Below are positions 8,681 through 18,459 of a stretch of DNA of 64,000 nt, piece by piece. The stretch is taken from NCBI GenBank assembly GCA_910586965.1, contig CAJUMF010000014.1:29047-93046 (forward strand), written 5' to 3'. The position numbers were made by a program, and so were the translations under genes. The DNA comes from an uncultured Dorea sp. (GTDB lineage Bacteria; Bacillota; Clostridia; Lachnospirales; Lachnospiraceae). The notes beneath the pieces are model-generated. The model saw nothing but the letters and a program-made list of their open reading frames with translations, was not told the DNA's origin and ran no database searches. The stretch's first letter is position 1; every line of letters starts with the position of its first letter.

Positions 8681-10086
8681 CTCTTCTCCAGCACCTCATA
8701 TTCCTTTAACTGCTCTGCCACCAACCTGATATCGCTCTGCTTTATGGTCCTTGCATCCAGAATAATTGTATCGTTAGCTGTCCTTGGAATAATCGGAAAG
8801 GGGAGACTCCGCATACGCTCTTCCATCTCCGCCACACTGATCTTCTCCGGCCGGATCATCACCGCCATGCTTGGAATCCGTTCCAAGGGAAGAGACCCTC
8901 CGCCAATCTGCGATTCACAAGGCTTTACGACAATCTGTGCCGGAAGATGCGCAGCCCGCATTCTTCTGGCAAGCAGCCGTGCCCGCTTCTCCACCTCCGC
9001 GATCGGTTCTGTGATCATCTGGAGCACGGGAATATTTTTTACCGCCTTTTCTTCAGAAAGATATTCCTGAAGTACCAGTTCCAATGTCGCCGCCGTAAAT
9101 TTATCAATCCGGAGAGCACGGGTTAATTGATTCTTTTTCATCATATCAATATATTTTTTCTTGCCGATGATAATCCCCGCCTGGGGGCCTCCCAGAAGCT
9201 TGTCGCCGCTGAAACATACCACATCCGCACCTTTCGCGATGGACTCCTGTACTGTCGGCTCATGGGTCAGTCCGTATTTTTCAAGGTCGATAAGCACCCC
9301 GCTGCCCAGATCTTCCACTACCGGCAGGTCGTAAGCTTTCGCCAGAGGAATCAGCTCATCAATGGTTACCGAATCTGTAAATCCGACAATCCGGTAATTA
9401 CTCGTATGGACTTTAAGAAGTGCCTTTGTATTCTCTGTGATAGCCGCCTCATAATCATCATAGTGGGTCTTATTGGTCGTTCCCACCTCTACAAGAGCAG
9501 CCCCGCTCTGTTCCATTACATCCGGGATTCGAAACTTTCCTCCAATCTCAATAAGCTCTCCGCGGGATACGACTACCTCCCCGCCCTTTGCCAAAGAACT
9601 TAAGATCAGCAGGACAGAAGACGCATTGTTATTCACCGCCATAGCCGCCTCCGCTCCCGTGAGCTTACAGAGCAGCTTTTCAAAATGGGAATAACGCTCT
9701 CCCCGCTTTCCCGTCTCAAGATTATACTCTAGATTCGAGTAGCCTGACACAAGGGTCAGCACCCGTTTCATATGCTCACCGCTTACAGGCGCACGACCCA
9801 GATTGGTGTGAAGGATTGTTCCCGTGCCATTCACCACCATCCGCATATTCGGTGTATGCATGTCAGCGACTGCACGGTCAATATGAGGCACTAAAAGATC
9901 GATCTGGCGTTTTACCTCTTCTTCGTCAGAAGCTGACGCGATAACCTTACGCAGCTTATCAAGCTCTGTATGGATTGCCTCCATAACCGTATCCCTACTG
10001 TAGCCGTCTATCATTCCCTGAATCGCCTCGTCCTCCAAAAGCACATCCACCTTTGGAATACTCCTGTATAAAAGATTCTTGTTCAT
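8677..10086 (-). CDS. selA: L-seryl-tRNA(Sec) selenium transferase SelA
   Basis: This 469-residue PLP enzyme converts Ser-tRNA(Sec) to Sec-tRNA(Sec) using selenophosphate. The PLP lysine is Lys296 in CFSGDKLLGGPQAG, and the family segment NGTGTILHTNLGRAP lies at residues ~86-100. Full length. It starts 77 bp after selD and overlaps selB by 4 bp. Confidence 0.97.
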   Translation of the reverse strand: MNKNLLYRSIPKVDVLLEDEAIQGMIDGYSRDTVMEAIHTELDKLRKVIASASDEEEVKRQIDLLVPHIDRAVADMHTPNMRMVVNGTGTILHTNLGRAPVSGEHMKRVLTLVSGYSNLEYNLETGKRGERYSHFEKLLCKLTGAEAAMAVNNNASSVLLILSSLAKGGEVVVSRGELIEIGGKFRIPDVMEQSGAALVEVGTTNKTHYDDYEAAITENTKALLKVHTSNYRIVGFTDSVTIDELIPLAKAYDLPVVEDLGSGVLIDLEKYGLTHEPTVQESIAKGADVVCFSGDKLLGGPQAGIIIGKKKYIDMMKKNQLTRALRIDKFTAATLELVLQEYLSEEKAVKNIPVLQMITEPIAEVEKRARLLARRMRAAHLPAQIVVKPCESQIGGGSLPLERIPSMAVMIRPEKISVAEMEERMRSLPFPIIPRTANDTIILDARTIKQSDIRLVAEQLKEYEVLEKR

Positions 10087-10163
10087 CTCATTCCCCTTCT
10101 TCTTACATATCTGCTCAGATATGCTTTCTCCTGCGTACGATTTTCCCTTGATCCTTCGTCTTT

Positions 10164-11204
10164 TTAAAACAGCCGGATCAGCTTATCGCTTTTTTCTGCC
10201 ACTTTTCCGATAACCGATACCTTTGTATCCATATGCGCAGCCTCAAAGTCCGCCATCATCTCTTTAAGATTGTCCGGACATACACTGATCAAAAGCCCGC
10301 CGGATGTCTGCGGATCATAGAGCAGATCCAGGAAATGCTCCGGGATCCCTCCGGTCTCTACATGCTTCATCGAATATCCGCGGTTTTTATATGCTCCTGC
10401 CGGGACAAGTCCCATCTTTGCATAATCAACGGCATCTTCCAGATACGCTATATCCTTTACCTTAAGCTCAAAGGTAACCTCACTGGCAGAGGCCATCTCT
10501 ACACAGTGTCCCAAAAGCCCAAAGCCCGTGATATCCGTACATGCAGATACATCATATCTCTCAACGACCTGTTTCCCAAGCTTATTGAGAGACGCCATAA
10601 CCGTCTGCGCCTCCCGGATCGCTGCGGGCGATGCCATCTCCGCTTTTATTGCAGTATTGACAATCCCGCTTCCGATCTGCTTTGTCAGGACGAGTATATC
10701 TCCCGGCCTGCAGCCATAATTTTTAAATATCTTATCAGGGTGTACAAAACCAGACACACATAATCCATACTTCGGCTCATCGTCCTGTACAGAGTGTCCG
10801 CCCACCAGTACCGCACCTGCTTCTTTCACCTTCGCCGCGCCACCCGCAAGGATGTCGCCCAAAATCGCCGGATCCAGACAATTCGGAAATCCGACTATGT
10901 TAAGTGCCACCGCCGGTTCGCCTCCCATAGCCCACACATCGCTTAAGGAGTTGGCAGCCGCAATCTGTCCAAACATATAAGGATCATCGACGATCGGTGT
11001 GAAGAAATCGACAGTCTGAATCATGGCAATCTCATCGGTAACCTTGTATATAGCCGCATCATCGGATGTCTCAATTCCAACGAGCAGATTATCATCCTGG
11101 AATTTCGGCAGCTTACCCAGAACCTGGGCAAGGGTCTCCGGACCAATCTTGGCCGCTCAGCCTGCGGTCTTACTTAAACTTGTTAATCTGACATCTGATT
11201 TCAT
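10164..11204 (-). CDS. selD: Selenide, water dikinase SelD, a selenocysteine-containing protein (in-frame UGA)
   Basis: SelD makes selenophosphate from selenide and ATP. A naive ORF begins only at MIQTVDFFTPIVDD (11024), but the reading frame continues upstream through a UGA at 11157-11159 to the ATG at 11202-11204, preceded by GGAGG. This gives MKSDVRLTSLSKTAG-U-AAKIGPETL, with Sec at residue 16, the catalytic Cys/Sec position of the family, and a total of 346 residues, the normal SelD length. A hairpin follows the UGA at SECIS distance. Gene finders will probably mis-call it as a 286-residue fragment. Making SelD depends on SelD activity, a feedback loop known from other Sec-type SelD proteins. 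Confidence 0.95.
11127..11159 (-). promoter_or_regulatory. SECIS element of selD
   Basis: Directly after the UGA codon the minus strand can fold as GGCCAAG...CTTGCC (outer, one bulge) around GGTC-CGGA-GACC (inner stem with a four-base apical loop). Position, size and apical hairpin fit a bacterial SECIS, although Gram-positive SECIS elements vary and no consensus was tested. Confidence 0.65.
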
Positions 11205-11237
11205 ACGTCAACAATCCTCCTGTTATTTATTGAAAAT

Positions 11238-11273
11238 AAGAGCCATGCCTCTGCTTTTGAAGTATGGCTCTTT
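11238..11273 (-). terminator. Stem-loop between yedF and selD
   Basis: AAGAGCCAT/ATGGCTCTT, 9-bp stem with a 17-nt loop. On the minus strand it is followed by ATTTTC, a weak U-tract. It may partly terminate or protect the yedF message. Confidence 0.45.
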
Positions 11274-11297
11274 TTCCTGCAAAATATTACAATTTAC

Positions 11298-11903
11298 TTA
11301 TGGTTTAACGATTCTTCCGGCTTTCGCCATCGTCTCTACAATACTATACATATTCGTCACTGTACCTACTTTAAGCTTCTCTTTCAGCCCATAATAATCA
11401 AGGCATGTCCCACAAGTCATGATCTCCACGCCCTGTGCCTCAAGAGACTTAAGATCCTCAAGAGAATCTGACCCTTCTGCGGTAAGTGTTGCTCCGCCGT
11501 TATAGAAAAGCATAGTCTTCGGCAGGGTATCAAGCTGTGTTACTGCAAAGATAAAGCCTTTGATCAGCACCTTGCCAAGCTCGTCATTTCCCTCGCCCAT
11601 ACGGTCTGAAGATACGACTACTACCGTATGATCTCTTGCATCCGGCACACAGCTTGTTTCTTCTTCCTCTGCCAATGCCGGCGCTCCCTCCATCTGAACG
11701 GTAATCTTGAATTCTCCGTCGGAAACCTTCTCGGAAGACACTTGTCCGCCGGAAGCTGATGCCATCTTTGTCACATTCTGGACGGCAATCTCATTGTCCA
11801 CAAGCACCTCTATGGTCTCCGGACCGGTAAGTGCCTGCATTGCCTTTTTGGTCTTGATAACCGGGATCGGGCAATTATCTCCCATTGCGTTGACTGTAAT
11901 CAT
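11298..11903 (-). CDS. yedF: Selenium metabolism protein YedF (TusA-like plus DsrE-like)
   Basis: A 201-residue two-domain protein. An N-terminal TusA/SirA-like domain has the CPIP active-site motif (Cys11 in GDNCPIPVIKTKKAM). A C-terminal DsrE-like domain (~95-201) ends in MTCGTCLDYYGL. This fusion is the YedF family found beside selD, thought to help deliver selenium or sulfur. GGTGGTAGC precedes the ATG. It is the first gene of the leftward sel operon, with a promoter at 11987-12015. Confidence 0.92.
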   Translation of the reverse strand: MITVNAMGDNCPIPVIKTKKAMQALTGPETIEVLVDNEIAVQNVTKMASASGGQVSSEKVSDGEFKITVQMEGAPALAEEEETSCVPDARDHTVVVVSSDRMGEGNDELGKVLIKGFIFAVTQLDTLPKTMLFYNGGATLTAEGSDSLEDLKSLEAQGVEIMTCGTCLDYYGLKEKLKVGTVTNMYSIVETMAKAGRIVKP

Positions 11904-11986
11904 AATGCTACCACCTTTCCACCCATTTCCCAGACCCCGTGATACCGGCAGTCTCTTCCTCTTCTCAGATTCTCATACATAGAGAC

Positions 11987-12015
11987 ATTCTATCACTGAA
12001 TATACAAAAGGTAAA
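11987..12015 (-). promoter_or_regulatory. Candidate promoter of the selenium operon
   Basis: Minus strand: TTTACC (12010-12015), 17-nt spacer, TAGAAT (11987-11992), about 85 bp upstream of yedF. Confidence 0.5.
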
Positions 12016-12039
12016 TGGGAATTTAAAAAATTTATACCT

Positions 12040-12074
12040 AAAAGACCTCCACCCTGGAATGTCCTCTGGTCTTA
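12040..12074 (-). terminator. Terminator of the PHP-domain gene
   Basis: Stem AAGACC/GGTCTT on the minus strand (12068-12073 with 12042-12047), followed by TTTAG. It overlaps the stop codon of the PHP gene and lies before the sel operon promoter. Confidence 0.6.
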
Positions 12075-12692
12075 GCGTAATATCTTATATTCCCCGTCTT
12101 CGTAATAAGCCGGTTTCATATCTCCTTTGCGGAAAGCAGCAAGAAACTCCTCGAATGTCTTAATTTCTTCAGGGAAATACGTGACGCATACCCCGACCTT
12201 TTCCGGCACATGGCAGTCACTGGCTCCAAGAGTAAAAAGTCCCAGCTCTTTCGCATACTCCGCAGCTTTTTTACACGCTTCTTCTGATGTGCTCCCGTTC
12301 AAAACCTCCAGGCCGTCAAGCCCTTTTACTTCCCGGAGATGTTCTTCTAATCCCCGGCGATTGCTGCGGAACGGGTGAGCCGCAAAGCATACACCGCCCT
12401 GCGCCTTCACCATATCGATAAACTCTTGCGCCGAAACCCGCTCCTTTGGATAATTGTCTATTCCGAAGGCAATAATATCCCCCTGCAAGGAAAAAAATTC
12501 AATTCCCACAAATACAGGGTAACCCGTTTTCCTCGTATACTCCTTTGCAAGCTCTTTGAATCCCATACTGTCATGGTCCGTGACACATACTGCCCCAAGA
12601 CCTTTATTCTTCGCAATTTTCACAATTTCATCCAGTTTCAAAAAGCTGTCCTTTGAGTATGTCATCTCATGCATATGTACATCTATAAACAT
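12072..12692 (-). CDS. PHP domain metal-dependent phosphoesterase
   Basis: This 206-residue protein has the PHP metal-site motifs: HMH (His6, His8), TDHD (Asp39-His40-Asp41), Glu65, AAHP (His106) and SDCH (Asp159, His161). Such small stand-alone PHP proteins are phosphoesterases of often unknown substrate, related to polymerase PHP domains and histidinol phosphatase. It appears monocistronic with its own terminator. Nothing specifically links it to selenium. Confidence 0.88.
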   Translation of the reverse strand: MFIDVHMHEMTYSKDSFLKLDEIVKIAKNKGLGAVCVTDHDSMGFKELAKEYTRKTGYPVFVGIEFFSLQGDIIAFGIDNYPKERVSAQEFIDMVKAQGGVCFAAHPFRSNRRGLEEHLREVKGLDGLEVLNGSTSEEACKKAAEYAKELGLFTLGASDCHVPEKVGVCVTYFPEEIKTFEEFLAAFRKGDMKPAYYEDGEYKILR

Positions 12693-12831
12693 TTACCATT
12701 CCCCGCTTTTGTTAAATCTATCTATATTATATAATCAGCAGGCAAACTCTTCAAATAGGGAATTATTATATATAACGTTATTTATAGATATTTTCTATAA
12801 ATCGCACCGTCTCCGCTTTTTTCAGCATAAG

Positions 12832-12877
12832 AAAAGTGCTCTGCAAAGTTCCTAAGTCCCTTCGCAGAACACTTTTT
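12832..12877 (-). terminator. Terminator of the sugar ABC/GH31 operon
   Basis: Imperfect 13-bp stem, AAAAGTGCTCTGC with GCAGAACACTTTTT (12832-12844, 12864-12877). On the minus strand the T-run is TTTTC. It begins 3 bp after the GH31 stop. Confidence 0.85.
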
Positions 12878-12879
12878 GT

Positions 12880-15267
12880 TTATGCCAGCAATATCTCGCA
12901 CAGTGCTCCCAGCACTGCTTCCGGAAGCTCCATTCCTAACAGAATCCCTGTAAGCTCTGCCGACGTCTTTCCTTCCTTCACATACCCGTAGATTCTCTCT
13001 TTCACTACATATTCAATCTCCGCGCGGTCAAGGCAATGATAGATACCGGCTTCGATATCATTCTCAACCGTTTCCACGACTTCTCCAAACTCCGCCCGTA
13101 TCTCGGCATCCGCCGGCATCTCCGGTATCTTCACCGTAAGGATATGTCTGCCCGCGTCATAAGCCGTCAGTGCTTCGATTTCCCGGCCGTCTGCATATAC
13201 TTTCGGACAGCTCTCCTTTTCCATACCGTATACTTCCAGCCGCCAGCTTCTCTTTTCCGGGATAATTGCAGTATTCCCCTGCGCCCCGTGGATTCGGAAT
13301 ACGGTCTGCCCCTGATTCGTCAGTTCAAGGAGCGTATACGCCCAGTTCTCCGGTGCATCTATGCAAGTATCCCCCTCATCCTCACACAATCGGAAACAAT
13401 TATCCGCCCCGGGGAAAATCTTCACCGTCAGTGCCTTCGGATTCTCCACGCTGTTGGTGTACTCCTCCAGATCTGCCATCGGCACGATGCCTCCGGCTTT
13501 CGCAAGCACAGGCATATCTTCAAGCTCCCGGTAGAGCGTAAGCTCTCTTCCTCCGCGATACCTCCTGCCGTTAAAGAAATCAAACCACAATCCTTCCGGA
13601 AGCCACGCTTTAAAGGATGCCGCCCCGGCCCTTTTGTCCATGGGCTTCGTGATGGGACAGGCGATAAGCTCCGTACCAAAGTAATATTCGTTGGGTACGT
13701 GGTACGCTTCCTCCTGTTCCGGCTCCAGATAATACATCGGCCGGATCAACGGCTGTCCCTCTTTGTTCGCATAATAGTTCATTGTATAAAGATAAGGAAG
13801 CATCTCGTGGCGGAGTTTCAAATAGCGCTTCATCACTGCCTCCGCAATGCGGTTATAGCGCCACGGCTCCTTTCCTGTAAATGCACTGTTGGAGCTGTGA
13901 AGCCGCAGTATCGGAGAAAATACGCCAAACTGCACCCATCTTGCCGCCAGTTCGTCATCCTTATATCCCATCATATGCCCGCCGATGTCATGACTCCACC
14001 AGCCATATCCCACATTGCTTGCGTTAGCGGTAAAATAAGGCTGAAAATCAAGGGATTCCCAGCTTATGATCGTGTCCCCGGAAAATCCCACCGGATATCT
14101 GTGACTCCCTATCCCTGCATATCTGGAAAACGTCAGCGGCCGTCTTCCTCTCCCCGCACTGTCCAGATAGTGATAATGGTTCAGCATCCACAGCGGGTCG
14201 AGTCCCGGTATCTTGCACAATCCCCCCTGCTGCCAGTCAATCCACCAGAAGTCCACACCCGCTTTCTCCTGGGGGTGATGGAGATATTCAAAATAAGCAT
14301 CTAGAAATTCCGGGTCCGTGATATCAAAATTCACCGGCTCTTCCTTCTCCCAATCCTTACCCAGAGCTTCCGCCATCTGCCGGTACTGCTCCTCATGAGC
14401 CTGCACTCCGCCGGCCGGATGTACATTCAGTGTGGCCTTAAGTCCATGTTCGTGAAGCCAGCCCAAGAACTTCTCCGGCTCCGGGAAAAGTTCCCGGTTC
14501 CATGTATATCCGGTCCATCCGCTCCCATACTTCGGATCGATATCCACAAGATGCCAGTCCATATCAATAACCGAAACGGAAAACGGTATCTTCTCTGTCT
14601 CAAAACGGGACATCAGGTTCTTATACTCCTGCTCAGAATACTGATAAAATCTGCTCCACCAGTTCCCGAGAGCATACCTTGGAATCAGCGGTGTGTTGCC
14701 GGTCAGCCGGTAAAAATCTTTAAGGCATTCCTCATAGCTGTGTCCGTAGCCGAAGAAATACAGATCCAGGATTGCTGGCTTTCTGGGTTCTACCCAGCCA
14801 TCCTCCGTAAGAAGCAAGGAGCGGCTGTCGTCAAAAACCGTATACCCAAACCTGGACATCAGCCCTTGCTCTAATGGAATCGCTCCATTTGCCTCATCAA
14901 GAGTCCTCGCTGTCCCTCCAAGATCCTTTACCTCTTCTCCGTAATGCCATATGCTGTGATACGCGCTGATATCTCCCCGCACCTGAATGGACAATCCATA
15001 ATCGGTAAATTCCTGTTTATTGTAAATAAGATGTATCCGCCCGGTTAAGATTTCCAGGGAATCCGCTCTCTCGTACACCTGAAACTTTGGCACAGGAAAG
15101 TCACGGTTAATGACACTTTGGGATGCACGATCCTCAAACGTTCCGTCTTCACTGTACTCCAAACGCACCAACGCATCCGTCAGAATCGTAATTCTGTATT
15201 TTTCTCCCTGGATCACAGCTTCCTTCCTGCTTTTTCCTCTCGTATCTATCTGATATCTTCCTTTCAT
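12880..15267 (-). CDS. Glycoside hydrolase family 31 (alpha-glucosidase/alpha-xylosidase type)
   Basis: This 795-residue retaining glycosidase has its catalytic nucleophile at Asp344 in DFWWIDWQQGG and the probable acid/base at Asp398 in GFSGDTIISWE. An N-terminal beta-sandwich (~25-170), the (beta/alpha)8 domain (~190-560) and C-terminal beta domains follow the family plan. The last ~80 residues look like an added small helical domain. No signal peptide is seen, so it should act in the cytoplasm on an oligosaccharide imported by the adjacent ABC transporter. Exact linkage specificity cannot be read. It is the last gene of the operon, 35 bp after the second permease. Confidence 0.93.
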   Translation of the reverse strand: MKGRYQIDTRGKSRKEAVIQGEKYRITILTDALVRLEYSEDGTFEDRASQSVINRDFPVPKFQVYERADSLEILTGRIHLIYNKQEFTDYGLSIQVRGDISAYHSIWHYGEEVKDLGGTARTLDEANGAIPLEQGLMSRFGYTVFDDSRSLLLTEDGWVEPRKPAILDLYFFGYGHSYEECLKDFYRLTGNTPLIPRYALGNWWSRFYQYSEQEYKNLMSRFETEKIPFSVSVIDMDWHLVDIDPKYGSGWTGYTWNRELFPEPEKFLGWLHEHGLKATLNVHPAGGVQAHEEQYRQMAEALGKDWEKEEPVNFDITDPEFLDAYFEYLHHPQEKAGVDFWWIDWQQGGLCKIPGLDPLWMLNHYHYLDSAGRGRRPLTFSRYAGIGSHRYPVGFSGDTIISWESLDFQPYFTANASNVGYGWWSHDIGGHMMGYKDDELAARWVQFGVFSPILRLHSSNSAFTGKEPWRYNRIAEAVMKRYLKLRHEMLPYLYTMNYYANKEGQPLIRPMYYLEPEQEEAYHVPNEYYFGTELIACPITKPMDKRAGAASFKAWLPEGLWFDFFNGRRYRGGRELTLYRELEDMPVLAKAGGIVPMADLEEYTNSVENPKALTVKIFPGADNCFRLCEDEGDTCIDAPENWAYTLLELTNQGQTVFRIHGAQGNTAIIPEKRSWRLEVYGMEKESCPKVYADGREIEALTAYDAGRHILTVKIPEMPADAEIRAEFGEVVETVENDIEAGIYHCLDRAEIEYVVKERIYGYVKEGKTSAELTGILLGMELPEAVLGALCEILLA

Positions 15268-15302
15268 GCCTTATCGTTCCTTTCCTGTTATATATTTTTA
15301 CA

Positions 15303-16124
15303 TTATCCTTTTACGGAACCTGCTGCAACGCCTGCCACAAACCGTTTCTGGAATATCGTGTAGACAATGATCACCGGCACAATAGAAATAACTGTAGCTG
15401 CGAACAATCCGCCGTAATCTGTGGAATATCTTCCATTAAACATCGTAAGTCCTACTGCCAGAAGCTGCTTTTTATCACTGTCGATCATCAGGTACGGCCA
15501 CAGGTAATCCTCCCACACCCATAAAAACTGGAAAATCGCAATGGCGGATATGGAATTCTTGCTCATAGGAAGTACGATCTGATGAAAGATACGAAACTCA
15601 TTGGCCCCGTCAATCCTTGCCGCCTCCAAAAGCTCATCCGGCATCGATGAGATATCCTGCTTCATCATAAAGATGCCGAACCCACTCACCATAACCGGGA
15701 GGACCAGTGACAGATAGCTGTCCAAAAGCCCTGATTTCATGAACATCGTATAACGCGAGATAATCGTCACTGACCACGGAATCATCATGGTCATCATCAC
15801 AAAACCGAAGATCAGGTTCTTGCCTTTAAACTCGTATTTGCTCAGCACAAACCCGCACAGACAGCTTATATATACAACTAATACGGTCACGATCACTGCG
15901 ATCATAACACTGTTTCCAAAGTATTGTAAGAAATTAAAATTTGATTGCAAGGATGTATAGTTTTCCAAAGTAAAGTTCTGGGGAAGCAAAGTCTGGTGCA
16001 ATGCACTGATTTCTTCGTTCGTCTTAAAGGAAGACAGAATCATCCAGACAAATGGGAGAACCGTTATGATTCCCACAACAGCCAGTACGATATATAAAGC
16101 TGCTCTTAATGTTTGTTTTTTCAT
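15303..16124 (-). CDS. Carbohydrate ABC transporter permease (MalG/MsmG type)
   Basis: A 273-residue membrane protein with about six transmembrane helices. The ABC-permease EAA loop reads EAARIDGANEFRIFHQIVLP (about residue 168), the contact site for the ATPase. No ATPase gene is in the operon, so a shared MsmK-type ATPase elsewhere in the genome is expected. It lies 17 bp after the other permease. Confidence 0.95.
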   Translation of the reverse strand: MKKQTLRAALYIVLAVVGIITVLPFVWMILSSFKTNEEISALHQTLLPQNFTLENYTSLQSNFNFLQYFGNSVMIAVIVTVLVVYISCLCGFVLSKYEFKGKNLIFGFVMMTMMIPWSVTIISRYTMFMKSGLLDSYLSLVLPVMVSGFGIFMMKQDISSMPDELLEAARIDGANEFRIFHQIVLPMSKNSISAIAIFQFLWVWEDYLWPYLMIDSDKKQLLAVGLTMFNGRYSTDYGGLFAATVISIVPVIIVYTIFQKRFVAGVAAGSVKG

Positions 16125-16141
16125 ATCGACACCTTCTTTCC

Positions 16142-17020
16142 TTAAGAATTCTCGCCCGTAAGTTTGAACGAGAACACGGTTAATACAGCAGTAAAAATCA
16201 AGATGAAAAATGCAATTGCAGATGCATATCCGAAGTTATATTTTACAAATGCCTGATCGTATACAAGGTAGGAGCTTAAGAAGGTAGAAGTTCCCGGTCC
16301 TCCCTTTGTCATGACCATCACCGGCACATAAGCCTGCAGGTAAGAAATCAGCGATGTGATCACAACAAATACCATCGTCGGCTTAAGCAGAGGCAATGTT
16401 ATATATTTGAAGGTCTGCCATGCATTGGCACCGTCGATATTGGACGCCTCATAATAATCCGAAGGAATCGACATCAGCCCCGACATAAACAGGATGACTG
16501 CGTAGCCGAAATCTTTCCAGATCGTCATCACCATAACTGCCGGCAATGCAAAATCACTGCTGAACAGCCAGTTGATGTCAAAGCCGAACAGATTATTGAC
16601 AAGACCGAACTGGGGATTGTACATGATCTTCCACACATATGCCACCGCTACCAGCGGAGTGACCGTCGGCATATAGAAGATCGTCCGGAAAAATGTCTTA
16701 TGCCGGATCAGCCTGCTTGTGATGGCATAAGCAAGAGCCAGCCCTAAAAGTACCCGAAAAAATACAACAACCGCACAAAATACAACTGTATTTTTCATGG
16801 ACAGCCAGAAAGTAGGGTACTGGAACATCCGGATATAATTGTCAAGCCCCGTCCACTTGTAAGTCCCGTTAAGGGGATTCCAGATATGGAAGCTTCCGGC
16901 AAATGCGATGATGACCGGAATGATTAAAAATATCAGCATATACACCACAAGAAATGTGACGACGATACTTCTGAGTACAACTTCACTTTTACTCTGCAGA
17001 GGTCTTCTTTTTCTCAACAT
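16142..17020 (-). CDS. Carbohydrate ABC transporter permease (MalF/MsmF type)
   Basis: A 292-residue permease with about six transmembrane segments and the EAA loop EASNIDGANAWQTFKYITLP near residue 190. It forms the heterodimeric channel with the product of the next gene. It starts 12 bp after the binding-protein gene. Confidence 0.95.
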   Translation of the reverse strand: MLRKRRPLQSKSEVVLRSIVVTFLVVYMLIFLIIPVIIAFAGSFHIWNPLNGTYKWTGLDNYIRMFQYPTFWLSMKNTVVFCAVVVFFRVLLGLALAYAITSRLIRHKTFFRTIFYMPTVTPLVAVAYVWKIMYNPQFGLVNNLFGFDINWLFSSDFALPAVMVMTIWKDFGYAVILFMSGLMSIPSDYYEASNIDGANAWQTFKYITLPLLKPTMVFVVITSLISYLQAYVPVMVMTKGGPGTSTFLSSYLVYDQAFVKYNFGYASAIAFFILIFTAVLTVFSFKLTGENS

Positions 17021-17032
17021 CTCGTTTTCCTC

Positions 17033-18412
17033 CTATTTATGCTCGCTGTATCTGTGATACAGATTTTCCGATGATACAAACTCCTGGTTGGACAAATCCA
17101 CCTTCACGATATCTTCTGCCGTCTTTAACGCCTTTTCAATCGGTGTGTCATTATACATCATATCCTGACAGGCGATTTTTAAATTATCTGCAAGCGTTGC
17201 CGGCATAGGCCCCGGCCAGATATAATTATCGATATGGGCGGAGACCGCCTGGATCGCCGGATTATCCTGAAGTTCTGTATCTTCTCTAAGTGTGTTGTTG
17301 GCCGGAAACAGGCTGTAATTCATACAAAGCTCTTTTTGTTTCTCCGTATTCGCCAGATAGAACCGGATAAAATCCTGTGCCGCCTCTATCTGCTCCGGTG
17401 CTGCATTTTTATTGATCCCTGGTGTCGCCTCGCCGTTATACCGGTCGTAGGCAAACGGATCTTTCGTTGCAGCCGGCACCTCAAAGGTTCCGTATTCGAT
17501 CTGCGGGTAATTCGTGTTCATATATCCGTAGAAATGTCCCCACTTATATACCATAGCGGATTGGCCCTGACCAAAGCTCTGGGCTGCGTCCGTACCAAAG
17601 TCTTTATCACCCACATGATCCTTTTCATACATGTCAAGGAACATCTGCGCCGCTTTGAGCTGACCTTCCTGAGTCAGGGACGGCACTTTGCCGCTCTCAT
17701 CGAAGATTGTATTCCCATACTGATAAGGAACACCCTGCATCAGATTCTCAAAATCCCCGTTGTAGTTGAAACCGGCCTGCACAAGCTTTCCGTCTTCTTC
17801 TACCGTAAGCTTCTTTGCAACCTCTCTGAACTCTTCCCATGTTGCAGGAATATCTTCTTCTGTAAGTCCCGCCGCCTTCCACATTTCCTTATTGTAATAC
17901 ATCGCGCCGGTCATAATTCCAAAATCTACGTAATAATTCTTTCCGTCAATCTCATGGGATTTGGCGGTAAAAAAGTCCGTCTCCAGATCCTTAACATCAA
18001 TATCGTATGGAGCCATGTAAGTGAGCAGCAAATGCTGGTAGCTGTTATGTACATTAAAAAGTGTCGGCCCGTCCGTACCTTTCTGAAGTGCAAGGGGCAA
18101 TTTCGTCCAGAATCCGTCCCATGGATTATTCACCACATGAATCGTAACATTCGGATGGATCTTTTCAAATTCTTCAGCAATACTCCCGAATAAATCCGGA
18201 GCATCCCACAACCACCACTCTAACTCTACCGTTTTCCCGTCATTGATCAGGTGGTTCGGGTCATAGGTCACATTCTCCCCCATCACCGGAAGCCCTTTAT
18301 CAGGATTCGTATCCGTTTCACCCTTGTAGGCAGTTGTCTCTGATTTTCCACATGCGCATGTGAGCGCTATCACAGAAATAATCACAAGCATTGCCATTGT
18401 TTTCCTAAACAT
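17033..18412 (-). CDS. Sugar ABC transporter substrate-binding lipoprotein
   Basis: A 459-residue family-1 extracellular solute-binding protein. The ATG at 18412 gives a lipoprotein signal peptide (MFRKTMAMLVIISVIALTCAC, lipobox Cys about residue 20) and has GGAGGAG upstream; the longer ORF start at 18454 would bury the signal peptide. The body has WWLWDAPDLFG, ALQKGTDGPTLF and the usual Trp-rich sugar site. It is the first gene of the operon and is expressed from the promoter at 18481-18509 with an overlapping LacI-type operator. Confidence 0.93.
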   Translation of the reverse strand: MFRKTMAMLVIISVIALTCACGKSETTAYKGETDTNPDKGLPVMGENVTYDPNHLINDGKTVELEWWLWDAPDLFGSIAEEFEKIHPNVTIHVVNNPWDGFWTKLPLALQKGTDGPTLFNVHNSYQHLLLTYMAPYDIDVKDLETDFFTAKSHEIDGKNYYVDFGIMTGAMYYNKEMWKAAGLTEEDIPATWEEFREVAKKLTVEEDGKLVQAGFNYNGDFENLMQGVPYQYGNTIFDESGKVPSLTQEGQLKAAQMFLDMYEKDHVGDKDFGTDAAQSFGQGQSAMVYKWGHFYGYMNTNYPQIEYGTFEVPAATKDPFAYDRYNGEATPGINKNAAPEQIEAAQDFIRFYLANTEKQKELCMNYSLFPANNTLREDTELQDNPAIQAVSAHIDNYIWPGPMPATLADNLKIACQDMMYNDTPIEKALKTAEDIVKVDLSNQEFVSSENLYHRYSEHK

Positions 18413-18459
18413 TTTCTCTCCTCCTTCACACCAACGAAACAGTATGTTTTTCATTTACT

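Noticed and set aside
13036..14304. 422-codon plus-strand open frame
   Set aside because: It lies antisense to the GH31 gene, has no ribosome binding site and its translation is low-complexity, basic and Cys/His-rich, typical of a shadow frame.
17234..18193. 319-codon plus-strand open frame
   Set aside because: Antisense to the binding-protein gene; no ribosome binding site and no recognisable domain.
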